The translations under genes and the position numbers were made by a program. Positions 48,497 through 59,061 of a stretch of DNA of 64,000 bases are shown here, one piece after another (position 1 is the stretch's first letter; each line of letters opens with the position of its first letter). Under the pieces are notes generated by a model. It was not told where the DNA came from and did no database searches. It saw nothing but the letters and a program-made list of their open reading frames with translations. The stretch comes from Leptasterias polaris. Taxonomy: Eukaryota; Echinodermata; Asteroidea; Forcipulatida; Asteriidae. The DNA lies in NCBI GenBank assembly GCA_037783415.1, contig JAZGTN010000178.1:992001-1056000 (forward strand), in the 5' to 3' direction.

Positions 48497-49063
48497 TGAA
48501 GAGAAATCTGCAACACCTTACGGTTGATCACACCATCTTTGGTCTTAATTGTACCTCGAGCACTCGGGATTGAATTGCTCACATCACCCCTGTTGAAGAG
48601 ATCATTGACCTTTCTGTGTACGTCATCAGACAGGGCATCTTTTCTTCTCTTCCTTTGCGTCTCCCAACCCTCCTCAGACCCATGTCTGAACACTCTTGCA
48701 GATTTTGCGAGTGATACAACACACTGAAGTGAGCATGAGCTATTCCGGAGGTTTTTCTTTTTGACCATCAATGCCTTTGCCATCAGTCGTTTCAGCCGAA
48801 TGTCCTTAACACTGCGCTTCAATTTCAAATCAGACAAAGTGGTTTTCACAGATTCTCCGATTGATGTGTCTGCAAAGATCTTTTTCCTCCATGATGGTGA
48901 CAACTGCTGAATTTTTTTCACGATGGCTTTCTTTGAGCGTGGTGTTTGTACTTTAATGCTTGCAGAGAATGCATTCGCCTTGGCAACAGAACTGGTTGGA
49001 AGAGATTGAAGTATTCGTTTTTTGCATCGAGATGTGGCTGTTCGGTCTGCTGCTGATAACTGT
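48497..49063 (-). pseudogene. Family X transposon-like gene, piece 2
   Basis: The minus strand is open from TTATCAGC near 49060 to the element B boundary: SAADRTATSRCKKRILQSLP, TPRSKKAIVKKIQQLSPSWR, DIRLKRLMAKALMVKKKN, RKDALSDDVHRKVNDLFNRG, ending KDGVINRKVLQISL. It is highly basic, as expected of a DNA-binding linker. It joins piece 3 across the TG duplication. At its other end it appears to continue to piece 1 (59062-59285) through a shared ACA triplet that now flanks element A plus gypsy sequence. Confidence 0.65.
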
Positions 49064-49084
49064 TATGGGACTACTTTTCGTATG

Positions 49085-49580
49085 ATGGCGAGTGTCAAAC
49101 CTCAAATTAAAACCTCGAAAGTGTACGTTCGGTCAAAATAAGGTACGTTACCTGGGTCATATTATATCTAAGGATGGAGTAGCCACCGATCCAGATAAAA
49201 TGAGCATTGTGGAAAACTACCCAGTGCCCCAAAACCTATCACATGTAAGATCGTTCCTTGGTATAACAGGGTATTACAGGAGATATGTAAACAAATATAG
49301 CCAGATAGCGGAACCGTTGACCAATCTTACGAAAAAAAATACCCCATTTGTATGGTCAAAGGATTGTCAAAAGTCGTTTGAAACACTCAAACAGAAACTT
49401 GTAGAACCACCCATCTTAGCCTATCCTAAGTTCGATGGAACTAAATTTATTCTACACACAGATGCTTCAGTGACTGGTCTGGCATACATTTTGTCTCAAA
49501 TTCAAGATGGCCAAGAAAAAGTAATTGCATATGGTGGTCGAAGTTTGAACAAGTCAGAGAAGAACTACACTGTAAAAAAT
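49085..49580 (+). pseudogene. Gypsy (Ty3-type) reverse transcriptase/RNase H fragment
   Basis: The plus strand encodes LKLKPRKCTFGQNKVRYLGH, FLGITGYYRRYVNKYSQIAE, PLTNLTKK, FVWSKDCQKSFETLK and ILHTDASVTGLAYILSQ. This is the end of a Ty3/gypsy reverse transcriptase and the start of its RNase H, whose first Asp is in HTDAS. It ends abruptly at KSEKNYTV, where the sequence passes into the CACTGTAAAAAATTACC terminus of element A. No LTRs, protease or integrase remain. Confidence 0.85.
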
Positions 49581-49589
49581 TACCCGTAA

Positions 49590-50165
49590 AATTTACGGTA
49601 GAAACTTGTGCAGCGAGTTGCCAGCCTTTTACCGTATTTTTTACGTGTGAACCGAATTATAATTTACGATAAACCGTTATTTTACGGTAAAAAGTTTGTA
49701 AATACTACGGCTGACGTAATTTTGCTCACCATTAATGTTACATACTTTTTAGCGTGTTTTTTTTACTTGTGGACCGTATTCTTATTTACGCTACACCATT
49801 TTTTTTCTCGGTGAAAAGTCTGTAAATACTACGGCAAACGTATTTTTGTTAACCGTAAATCTTACATACTTTTTAGCGTGTTTTTAACTTGTGGACCGTA
49901 TTCTTATTTACGCTAAACCATTTTTGTTTTTCGGTGAAAAGTCTGTTAATACTACGGCTGGCGTATTTTTGTTAACCGTAAATCTTAATGCAGATCATAC
50001 TTTCAGCTTTTTTTTTACTTGTGGACCGTATTCTTATTAACGCTACACCATTTTTATACGGTGAAAAGTCTGTAAATACAACGAGTGACGTATTTTGGTA
50101 CCGTAGTTGTTTGGTAGACCATACTTTTTACCGTTTATTTTACAGAGTAATACCGTTACTAGTAA
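49590..50165. repeat. Left subterminal repeats of element A
   Basis: Four imperfect units of about 120-140 bp share ACTTGTGGACCGTATTCTTA, TTTACGCTACACCATTTTT, CGGTGAAAAGTCTGTAAATA and a GACGTATTTTGTTAACCGTA block. The composition is dominated by CGTA and TACG words. Confidence 0.8.
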
Positions 50166-50169
50166 TCCT

Positions 50170-50820
50170 CCAAAACACTTCCGACCCCCCCCCGAAAAAA
50201 AACCAGTTGAAAGATGATGTTGTTTTACTTCTATGTCCTGTTTTTAGAAGCTACATTTTTGTGATGCATCTATAGTCTATGATGTCAACATGGGCAGATC
50301 AATGACAACAATGATCAGTTAAGACATTTTCATTTAAATCTTGAAACTTAACATTTTTATTTTATTTTCACCATAAATACACACTCTCATACTGCATAGT
50401 GCAACCAAGACACAACTTGAGTTTGAAATATTATCTTGTGTATAGCATCAAATTGTGTATATCATAAACTTTGCTCAAAACCATTATGCACAAATGGTAG
50501 GTTCGAACACTAGGAATGTTCAATGGGCATGAATATAAAAACACTGTTTTATAAATTTTAACTTGAAACTATTACAACTTGTACATAGCATAGTCACTGC
50601 AGCACCAACTAATAACATGCTAACAGTATGAGATAACTGTCACAAATTATTAGAATTGCCACTAAATAATCAATTAAACACTTTTATGTGTGACTTTGCT
50701 CAAAACCATTATGCAATTGCATAGACCACTGAGCACTCCCGGAACACTTATCTCAGTCAGATTAAAAGTTGGAAAATTTACTATTTTTTGTTGGCAATTT
50801 GTCTGCTAGAAAGAACCCAT
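50170..50820. other. No gene seen; 3' flank inside element A
   Basis: Contains a C-run (50187-50193) and AT-rich sequence before the stop codon of the SAM/SAMD3-like gene. Confidence 0.4.
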
Positions 50821-50821
50821 A

Positions 50822-53800
50822 CTAGTCAGTCCATTCGTGATCAGCAATGTGGTTGATGAGTGCCAGAACCTTAGCACTCATCATAGAGTAAGTCTTGCCA
50901 CGTTGGCTGGTCTTCCTGCCATGATCAGGATTGATCTTCAAGAAACACCTTTTGAAAGAGAGCAGAAAAAGAAAAATCCAAAATATACATTATTCACATC
51001 AATACAGGTTGTAGCAAAAGAGATAAAGAATATGCTGCACACACTTTAAACGGCATCAGAAAATAAATCAAAATTTCATGCAATGTGTATAGACTCCAAT
51101 CCGTTTTTGAAAAACAAAACCAAACTTGTGGGTTATGTCAGCCTGTGGATTTGTTTCTGCAGGCCTTGGGAAAGCACTGAATATACAACTTAACTTATCA
51201 CATATCATTGTAAGGGTAAAAACAAAAGTTGGGTTTGAAACTTTGTATGATGGAGGTTGCAGTGTCATAATCTGTCTTTGAGTTAGGATGTCTCTGAAAA
51301 GAACCGTTGCAAGTTTCCATCAGTATGCTCTGATCATCTTCAGGAGAATGCTGGACTCTGATGCTGCATGCTGCTTAAGAACTGTTGATGCAGATCAGCT
51401 TAATAATGCATCATGGCAGGAAACTGAAACTTGATGATGCATGGGAAAGCTCAATCCTCTGCAGGATCCTGAGAGTGGTGTCCTTCGGTGTGGGTGTGGG
51501 TGTGGGTGTGTATGTGTGTGTGTGCTCTCTGTTTCAGTAGGTACATGTACAAGCACAGGGACAGTGAGGAGTGGTGGGTGGGGGCTAGAGAACACAAGGG
51601 TATAGATGACCCTGAAAAGCAGTCTAAAAGATAGGGGAACTAAAGGAGACTAATGGGGCCTAGGGAGTAACCATGGATATAGGAGATCCATTGGTCAGGA
51701 AGAGAGTGAGCCAGATGTCACTTATGTGGAATCCGATGTCTTTATGGTGGTGCATATAGATCTTGATGGCCTCTCTGATCTGTCTTGGGTGCTGTGTCTG
51801 GATAGAGGTGATGAGTTCTGCAGCATCCCAGGCACCATAGGTCCAACTTTAGCACATTCACAAGGACTCCATGCATGGGTGGAGGGATCTTGCTTGTCCT
51901 TGTGTCAATGGAGAGAGCGATGCAATTTTCTTGCAGTACCTTGATTCCTACTATCAAGCATCAACAATTTGTAAACAGCATGCATAGTCAGAGTCCAGCA
52001 TGCTCCTGAAGATGATCAGAGCATACCGATTGAAACAAGCTAAAACCAACGGTTCTTTTTAGAACCACCCCAACTCAGACAGATTATCATTACATGGTTT
52101 CACAAAGTCAATATTCATTGCCCCTTATTAATCTTTTTAAATCACGGTTGACATGTATGTCAATTTGCAACATCACCTCAACATTGGGAGTTGACCATTT
52201 CCAATTTGTTAGGAAGCTTGTATCAACTGTTCATTCTAAAACCACTTATTTACAAGAGTTGGGGTAAAAACTCACATACCGTTGAAAGAACTCGAGAGTA
52301 GATGAACACGGCAGTGGATAGATTATGTTGAAGCAGTAGAAACTTGCCAGAAGAAGGGTTAATGCTGTGTCAAATATGCCGATGTTGGCCACTGCCACAC
52401 GATGGTCGATCACCAAACAGTAGTTTGCACAGTTGAGAAGGCAGTCTCCTACAAGTATGTAATAAAAAATTATTTAGAAAGACACTGTAGATGATGAATT
52501 GTCAATCCGGTTCAATAGCAACGAGAGTGCATCTTTAGGTAAATTTAGTAAACTTACCGCAAGCAACAATACATGGCGTGTCTGGAATGTCAGCTAGCCC
52601 TTCCACTTCAGCAGGAGTAGATGTTTTCTAAAAGTACACAATATAGAAATAGTTTTTGAGAACACTTATGTTGAAGTTTATTTGCACTTTCACTGTAAAA
52701 GAAATATGACAGACAACAAATTTGTTTAAGGTTAATTTAAAAAAATAAAACAGAACTATGCCCATTCCCAAAGTCACACAAATTGAACTTCAGATTAGAC
52801 TATGGGGTAAGTAGCATAAATTAATATCAACAGTCACCTAAAACATCCATACTGATCAATAATACACTATGGAAATAGTGTTAACTTTACTCTTAAGAAA
52901 AAAATTAAACTAAATACCGAGTTGGGTTATCTCATTGTTTTCTGAGGGTTACAAGGAGAATGGACGTTTTTCTTGTCAGAGGTTTTCAAGTATACAGTTT
53001 CTAGAGCTTATTGCAATTTCGACCTCAAGATTATTGTGCTGAAGACAAATTTCAAGTGTTACAAATTTAATATGTCTAGTCACTTTTGGGTAAACACTAA
53101 AAATGTTACAAGGCAAAAGGGGGACAAAGCCTGACCCTGGTTGATGTCAACCATAACATCTTCTGTTTTCTGTTAACAAAGTTTAAGGCCAAACATGTAG
53201 ATTTAACACATATTTCAATTCATTTCTTACCTCTGTCAGAAAGAAGAGACCATTGGGTTTCTCATCAAAGTAGGCCATTACAGCAAGTAGCAGAGCACTT
53301 GTCTCAGAGGTCTGATCCTTCGAAATTCTTCTGGAAGAATCAATGTCACTCATTACACTCATAACAGCTGTCTTCTTAACGGTCTTCATGAAGGTCAGGA
53401 TTCTTGACAATTTAGAGTCTAGTGCAGAACACAATGTCTCCTCAATATTCAGTCCTACAAGCTGCTTGAAGTGGCTACTCATCCCAGCCTTTGTGAAGAG
53501 GAAGGGCCAGTCCTTCATTAGAACTACAATGGGTGCACCGCTGTTAATATCCAATCTTTGGATAAAAAATGTCAATGTCATTTTCTCCATCACTGCTGAC
53601 ATGCTGTCATCAATATTTCTGGAGTTCTGATGGAGATCTTGAAGTTCTTCTTGTACTACACGAAGAGACTCCTCATCGTGCCCCTCCGGTGGACCATCTG
53701 GCTGCCAGGCAACGCATCCATACTTATCTTTCTTTGGAGCTGGTGGAGTTGGGTTTCCTTCTATCTCAGCCGTACTGCGTTTCCTCTTGGACTGTTGGTT

Positions 53801-55238
53801 GTTGCTAGACTTTCCTCTATTGACATTCTCCCACCTGCCCTGTAGTTGCTTGGCTAGTGAATGGTACCCGTTTCCAACTCTATCACCTTCCAGTCTATCT
53901 TCGAGAGAGTCAGGGTGCGCATGAACAATCTTTCTCGCAATAGCTTCACAGGCCTTCCACAGAGGGTGAGAGCGAATTTTAACAGCTTCTACGATTACAG
54001 TTCTAACCATGGCCCTTCGATCAGCTGGGTGTGGTCTGGTTTTATTTTTCAGACTTTTTCTGAATCCAGAGCTCAGCTGATCCCAAGGAATGGGAAATTC
54101 TGATGCCCAGTCAGCATTAAGGGTGTGTGGGACTGAGGGTGGATCACTCGTAGCCTGGGGGGAAGAGGTGGATGGTGATTCTGGAAGTTCATGAGGTTGA
54201 GCAGCAGATTCTGAAAAACTAAAATGAATAAATAAAAATAAAATGAACAAAAACAAAATGAATAAAATACAATAAAAACAACTTAACTGAGCTAGAAGTT
54301 CCAACAATTTTTTTTTCACAAATAAGGGGGTAACTTTGTTTAATTCAACAATTGATTTTTTGTTTATAGTCCAGCGTATAAGCACTTTCATAACACAAAT
54401 TTGCACTTTTTGATAAAAACCTGAAGATTGATATGTTCAGTTTGATTTTTAACAAATATGCCACATGTGGAGCCAATTGTTAAGAAAACTAGGTACGCAC
54501 CTATCCAAGAAATTTCATTTTCCGCATGGCTATGAAGTCCATTATGCATTTTCATATACAAACTTTGAAACTCCGGGATCACTCAAGGATACTTCAACAA
54601 GCTTAAAGCACTTAATACCCTTTTTCCTGACCCTCATATGGGTGGGGTGGATACATTCAAAGGTGAACAAAAACTTCCACATTGGGGTATTTTTCGCCCA
54701 TAAGCCCCAAGGCTATGGGTGGTGTTTGAACTGTATGGTAAAGTGCACATTTTGTACACATCCACGGACTATTGGGGCTCAAAAACATTCACTGATGTGA
54801 CTTCAGAGGACAAAATACTTATTTCGACCAATGCAGGTTGCAAAATTCCCTCCGTCCTCCCTCCCTCCCCCCCCCCCCCCCCCCCCGCCATTTCATGTTT
54901 TGGACCACACATTTTTTAACAGATTAAAAAGGTGTCAGAATGATCAGGCCAAGATACTGCATCAAGGCAGCTGAGGTACCCTAAGTTAAAACATCACAAT
55001 TAAGTTTATAGCCCACCACTACTTAAAAAGAATATAGTTTACCTTTAATTCCCCATGCTTGGAGTAATTTTCGAATCTGTACCGGCCGCAAGACAGACTT
55101 CAAGTCAGCTTCCTGTACATATGGAAGATCACTCAATGTTTCCACTCCAGCATCAGTCAAGCAACTTAGAAGTTTCTCCAGAATCTCATTAGACAATGAG
55201 GGTAGGGTTGCCTCAATATTATTCCTCAGCTCCTCCAT
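50822..55238 (-). CDS. Element A accessory protein: SAM-like head + SAMD3-like body
   Basis: Five exons join in frame to 513 residues: 55043-55238, 53231-54210, 52558-52627, 52280-52448, 50822-50948. Residues 1-65 form a SAM-like five-helix pattern (LPSLSNEILEKLLSCLTDAG ... DLPYVQEADLKSVL ... QIRKLLQAWGIK), a self-associating module. A Pro/Ser linker follows, then the SAMD3-like body: FPIPWDQLSSGFRKSL, RRAMVRTVIVEAVKI, HPLWKACEAIARKIVHAHP, SLAKQLQGRWENVNR, MKDWPFLFTKAGMSSHF, YCFNIIYPLPCSSTLEFFQR, FLKINPDHG and a C-terminal HIADHEWTD. All introns use GT/AG, the last holds an inverted-repeat insertion, and no disabling change is seen. The start codon lies inside the 3' end of the transposase-like gene (20-bp overlap). 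Confidence 0.85.
51295..52075. mobile_element. Inverted-repeat insertion in the last intron of the SAM/SAMD3-like gene
   Basis: Left arm (about 51298-51372: AAAAGAACCGTTG, CAGTATGCTCTGATCATCTT, GAATGCTGGACTCTGA) is mirrored by the right arm (about 51978-52066: TCAGAGTCCAGCATGCTCC, AAGATGATCAGAGCATACCG, CAACGGTTCTTTTTAGAACC). A related arm recurs near 63188-63262 (CTATCAGAGCATACTGATTG, GGTTCT-type end). It is a non-autonomous element of unknown class. A GTGTGGGTGTGGGTGTG simple repeat lies inside. Confidence 0.65.
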
Positions 55239-57966
55239 GTTCTATGTGTATACATGAGAGAGCATGATGCAGAGGTAGCACTGTTTGTCTCTTAAACTTG
55301 TAGACAGGCAAGGGATAGTAATCTGACAAGCTTTCTACATTTGTGCAAGAGAACTTGGTATTTTGGCTTTTAAGTCCATATACTCCCAAATCAGAAATAT
55401 ACTCAGATTGACAGTTCTCGGTTACAATATAAACTTGAACACCTTTGACTACAATGAAAACAATTCGGCCAAACACGACATTTATCCGATCTGCTTGAAT
55501 GACCACATAAAGCCCTTTGCAGTAAGTTGTCCCTTTGTATGTAACAGAACGAGATTCACATGTTTCATTTGGATTGAAATCAAAGCCAGAAACAGCTTCT
55601 TGAATGTCATTATTGTAAGTAGACGACAGAAAAGCAGTGGCATTTTGTACTTGCACATCTGGAGGGAAAATACTTCCTTTACCCAGATATGCTTGGAGTA
55701 GCTGATGTCTTTCAGCTAGGGTTGAGCATATATTCTTGAAATTTTGAAGCATCCGGGCACACTTCTTAAAGTACGAATGTTTGCTTTCAAACCTGAGTGT
55801 CCAGACCCTCATTAAGGGTCCAAAATCCAAGATCAGACTTGGGTAGTGACACAAGAAGTGATGCTTGGGTTTCAAAGTCACCTCTGGAAAGAGATCTTTG
55901 CGTGACTGGACATACTCTTCTATAAGTACATTTAAATATGCAACTGTTTTCTTTTCGATCTTTGGAGAACAAATTATATCCACAATTTCTCTCAATAAGA
56001 GAACTAGTTTCCACACTTCATCGGTGTAATCATTAATTCGATCTCCAATAAGAATTGGGAGTAATCTCAGCAAACACCAATTTTGCACAGCATGACCTCC
56101 AATTTTGTCCCCACTTGCTTTGACATCATTTGGTTTGTTATTAGCATCACTACCAAGAAATCGAAACTGGCAAAGTACTCGGTTCAGTTGTTCATATGTA
56201 AAATACCTCTTTGTTTTTACAAGGTATTTGATGTACAATGCTAGATCATAGGACACAACACCTTCAAAAAGGTCGTGTCCCAAGCATGGTGGGAGTCCAG
56301 GTTGGCATACATGAAAGTGTGTTAGTCTGTTAAACACAGAATTAAACTTAATCCCCGTTACTGGCTCACCATGTAATGCTATCTGTTCAAGAGCTAGATT
56401 ATAGTTCTGAACTGTTCTCTTTGCACCAATCACCCGTGGGTTGCTTTGAAAATCAACTCTGCTAACTGTGCAATATCTGCAGAAATTTGAGGTTGTACTG
56501 AAATTCTGAGTAAACCCACCGATAGTATGGGACCCGAGATTGTCACCAACTATACAGCACAGTGTACCGTGCAAATTGATTCTACCTTCTTTTCCAAGGA
56601 TAACTGAAACACCCTTGTGTTCTAATTCCTTGATATCCTTAATCAATGGTAACAGTACTTTTTCCTGGCCAAATTCTATGAAATCCTTGTTCCGACACAG
56701 AAGAGCAAGTTGCATGTGATCGATGTTTGATCTGTTGTGTGGAAGGAAATTTACAAGTGTAAAATATACACCAAGAACTTTATGCTTCTTTTTTGCGGAA
56801 CCTAATGGATTGACCACCTCAAATTCGTCTTGATATAACAGCACTTTTAGGGTGTGCAAGGATTCAGTGAACAATTTGTTTCCTTTGAAAACGTTCCCAT
56901 CAGTGACATCAGTCAATACATCAGACAAAGTGTCTTTGTGTGTTTCAAGTGTTTGATAGTACTGGTCACATACTGCCTTTTGTTTGAAAAGTGACTTTAA
57001 ACTTTCCAAAATAGGAACGTACTGAGCAAAGCACTGCTTTCTGTTTTTATTCAAACCAAGAACAATTCGAACTGGCTGAACAAAATTAAATTTTGATTCA
57101 AAGTATGTCGTTCTCGTCTGATTTGTTCGTAATGGCCCCTTATTACATGCACTTAGAAAGTCGTTTTCTACTATCTTAAGAACTTCTTGTTTCTGACTGG
57201 CTGCAATGTTCAGATCTGTCAACTTCTCATCAAGCCTTTTACATACAATCTGTTTTTCAAGGTCATGAATAGATTGAAACTCACTTATAATAGTTTGAAT
57301 AACAGATGATGGTAGCAAATTTTTAGCTTGTAGTTTTAGATAAAACAATGCCAAGCACTGAATGAACTGCTCCTCTGAGTTTTCTGTTAAGCAATCATCA
57401 GTAGAATCACTGTAAGATTCAGTATCACCCACAGTCTCTTCTACATGAACTGGTAAGATCTCCAAAGTTTGGTTCTGAGGTCCAACTATTAATTCAGAGT
57501 TTTTGCTTAAGTTGACAGTTGAACTACTTCTAGTATGATCTGTGCCGTTTCTGTGGCAACGCGAGAGGTGTGCACTGAAAGATGATTTCTTTGAAAACTT
57601 TTTCTCACAGTCAGTAAAAGGGCATTCAATTTCAACTTTTGAATCAATGTGTGTCCTGAGATGTGCCAATAAGTTGTGCAAACTTTTAAATGTACAGCTA
57701 CAACGAGGAACCCGGCATGACAAAGTGTTTACTTCATGATGCCCGACTTCAGTACATTGACTGGCATGAATAGCACAAGACTTTCCATGAATCGAGTGAT
57801 CACGATATATATGACTCTTAAAAGATTCGTAACTTTGGAATTTACGTTTACACCATGTTACTCCACATGGAAACTGGTAGTTTGCCAAGCTTCGATGAAA
57901 TGTAAAATGATGGGCATACGCCTTTAATGAAAGACTTTCAAAGTTACACAGCTCGCACTGATACAT
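55219..57966 (-). CDS. Element A C2H2 transposase-like protein, 915 aa
   Basis: A single open exon starts at ATG 57964-57966. Four C2H2-type fingers occupy roughly residues 1-140 (CELCNFESLSLKAYAHH, CGVTWCKRKFQSYESFKSHI, CRVPRCSCTFKSLHNLLAHL, CPFTDCEKKFSKKSSFSAHL). After an acidic linker comes the core shared with the 815-aa protein of element B: IVGDNLGSHTIGGF, HVCQPGLPPCLGHDLFEGVV, HHFLCHYPSLILDFGPLMR and VWTLRFESKHSYFKKC, the probable Asp/His/Glu blocks of a DDE-type transposase. It ends IEHGGAEE with TAA at 55219-55221, overlapping the next gene's start by 20 bp. Longer by 100 residues than the element B protein, mainly through two extra fingers. Confidence 0.8.
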   Translation of the reverse strand: MYQCELCNFESLSLKAYAHHFTFHRSLANYQFPCGVTWCKRKFQSYESFKSHIYRDHSIHGKSCAIHASQCTEVGHHEVNTLSCRVPRCSCTFKSLHNLLAHLRTHIDSKVEIECPFTDCEKKFSKKSSFSAHLSRCHRNGTDHTRSSSTVNLSKNSELIVGPQNQTLEILPVHVEETVGDTESYSDSTDDCLTENSEEQFIQCLALFYLKLQAKNLLPSSVIQTIISEFQSIHDLEKQIVCKRLDEKLTDLNIAASQKQEVLKIVENDFLSACNKGPLRTNQTRTTYFESKFNFVQPVRIVLGLNKNRKQCFAQYVPILESLKSLFKQKAVCDQYYQTLETHKDTLSDVLTDVTDGNVFKGNKLFTESLHTLKVLLYQDEFEVVNPLGSAKKKHKVLGVYFTLVNFLPHNRSNIDHMQLALLCRNKDFIEFGQEKVLLPLIKDIKELEHKGVSVILGKEGRINLHGTLCCIVGDNLGSHTIGGFTQNFSTTSNFCRYCTVSRVDFQSNPRVIGAKRTVQNYNLALEQIALHGEPVTGIKFNSVFNRLTHFHVCQPGLPPCLGHDLFEGVVSYDLALYIKYLVKTKRYFTYEQLNRVLCQFRFLGSDANNKPNDVKASGDKIGGHAVQNWCLLRLLPILIGDRINDYTDEVWKLVLLLREIVDIICSPKIEKKTVAYLNVLIEEYVQSRKDLFPEVTLKPKHHFLCHYPSLILDFGPLMRVWTLRFESKHSYFKKCARMLQNFKNICSTLAERHQLLQAYLGKGSIFPPDVQVQNATAFLSSTYNNDIQEAVSGFDFNPNETCESRSVTYKGTTYCKGLYVVIQADRINVVFGRIVFIVVKGVQVYIVTENCQSEYISDLGVYGLKSQNTKFSCTNVESLSDYYPLPVYKFKRQTVLPLHHALSCIHIEHGGAEE

Positions 57967-57969
57967 GTG

Positions 57970-58734
57970 GCATGTGCCATAGGCACAGAGTCATATGTAG
58001 ATCCGACTTTATTTAAAAAAAATAAAATCACTGCAATCTTGAATTTGCAGATCAAATAAATCTGGCAGCCCACTTCTCAAAATAATATGATACAATGGCT
58101 AGTACTAGTACGTAGGCCTATAGGCTACCCCGATCTTTCAACAATTCAAAGCCATGACCTAGCCCATATAGCCCTAAGCATGCTAAAACTAAAGGCCCAA
58201 TCTATTCTAATCTAAGTAAATCTGACCTAGATATATGGATAATTAATATGACATGAATGATCTGACTGTGCAAATGGACCTATACTATGGCCACCACACT
58301 GCAGTGCAGTGTTTACATTCAGTGCACTAGATAGTTTTTACAGCACTGTACATGTACTGTGTTGCATCATGCATAAGAACTACATGACATTGTGCACTGA
58401 CTTGCGGACAAAATAAATACACTTTTATGTCCCGACGGCAACATTAACACGGCAACTGTCAATCTATGTATATTTCTCTAACCAAATACAGAACGTTTTC
58501 ACTTGTAAAGTACCAAATTACCTCTAAATCATCAGTTCATACAGTACAGCTATCTAGGATGCTCAACGGCAAGCATACAGTGAATTGAAGATGGCGGCGG
58601 CGACTGGCGGAAAGTTTGGTCGGTTATTCGCGCTCTCTACGTATCTGCGCATGTCTGTTGTGTGCTAGCTCAGCAGCGCATGCGTGCACAGGCGCAAACA
58701 AACAAATCGAACATCCCATGGTGCATTGCGCGCC
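57970..58734 (-). promoter_or_regulatory. Upstream region of the element A transposase-like gene
   Basis: No coding region. It is AT-rich near the gene and becomes GC-richer at 58580-58720 (TGCGCATGC, GCGCAAAC, AGATGGCGGCGGCGACTGG), a composition that would suit a promoter. There is no clear TATA box. Confidence 0.3.
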
Positions 58735-59058
58735 GGTATTTTACAGGGTTACAACGTACTTTTCACCGTAAAAATTACTGTAATTTTTAAAAAACAATTC
58801 CATGGTGCATCGCCATCCGGTATTAACGGGGTTGCACCGTAAAGTCAAGGAAAATTGTGTTACAGTATTACACCGTAGATATTTGCGTACTTTTCACCGT
58901 AACAATTATGGCGATTTTTTTTAACAATCCCATTGTGCATTGCGAGCCGGTATTTTACGAGGTTGCACCGTAAAGTTAAAGAAAAATTTCGTTACGGTAA
59001 TACACCGTAGCTGTTTACGTACTTTTCACCGTAAAAATTACGGTAATTTTTTACAGTG
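58735..59058. repeat. Right subterminal repeats of element A
   Basis: About two and a half units of roughly 140 bp share CCCATGGTGCATTGCG/CCATTGTGCATTGCGAG, CCGGTATTTTAC, GGGTTGCACCGTAAAGT, TACACCGTAG and CGTACTTTTCACCGTAA. They run up to the inverted CACTG terminus. Confidence 0.8.
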
Positions 59059-59061
59059 TGT

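Larger units (their letters stand above)
49568..59058 (-). mobile_element. CACTA-like element A, 9.5 kb
   Basis: The ends are CACTGTAAAAAATTACC at 49568 and the exact inverse GGTAATTTTTTACAGTG at 59058. Both are followed inward by TTTACGG/CCGTAA-rich subterminal repeats (49590-50165 and about 58735-59055). Genes inside, both minus: C2H2 transposase-like (55219-57966) and SAM/SAMD3-like (50822-55238). The immediate flanks do not match: TA at left, TG at right. If the gypsy fragment is counted with the insertion (49064-59058), TGT occurs on both sides (49061-49063 and 59059-59061). The left junction therefore seems rearranged. Confidence 0.8.

Noticed and set aside
39919..48522. Splice donor/acceptor pair that would make element B an intron of family X
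   Set aside because: GT and AG sites do exist near each edge, but the CACTG termini, TG duplication and uninterrupted frame after excision explain the junction better.
49608..50275. Plus-strand ORFs in the left end of element A
   Set aside because: Frame-neutral readings of subterminal CGTA repeats; no conserved residues.
54719..54919. ORF with a Pro-rich tail
   Set aside because: Created by the C-run at about 54866-54887.
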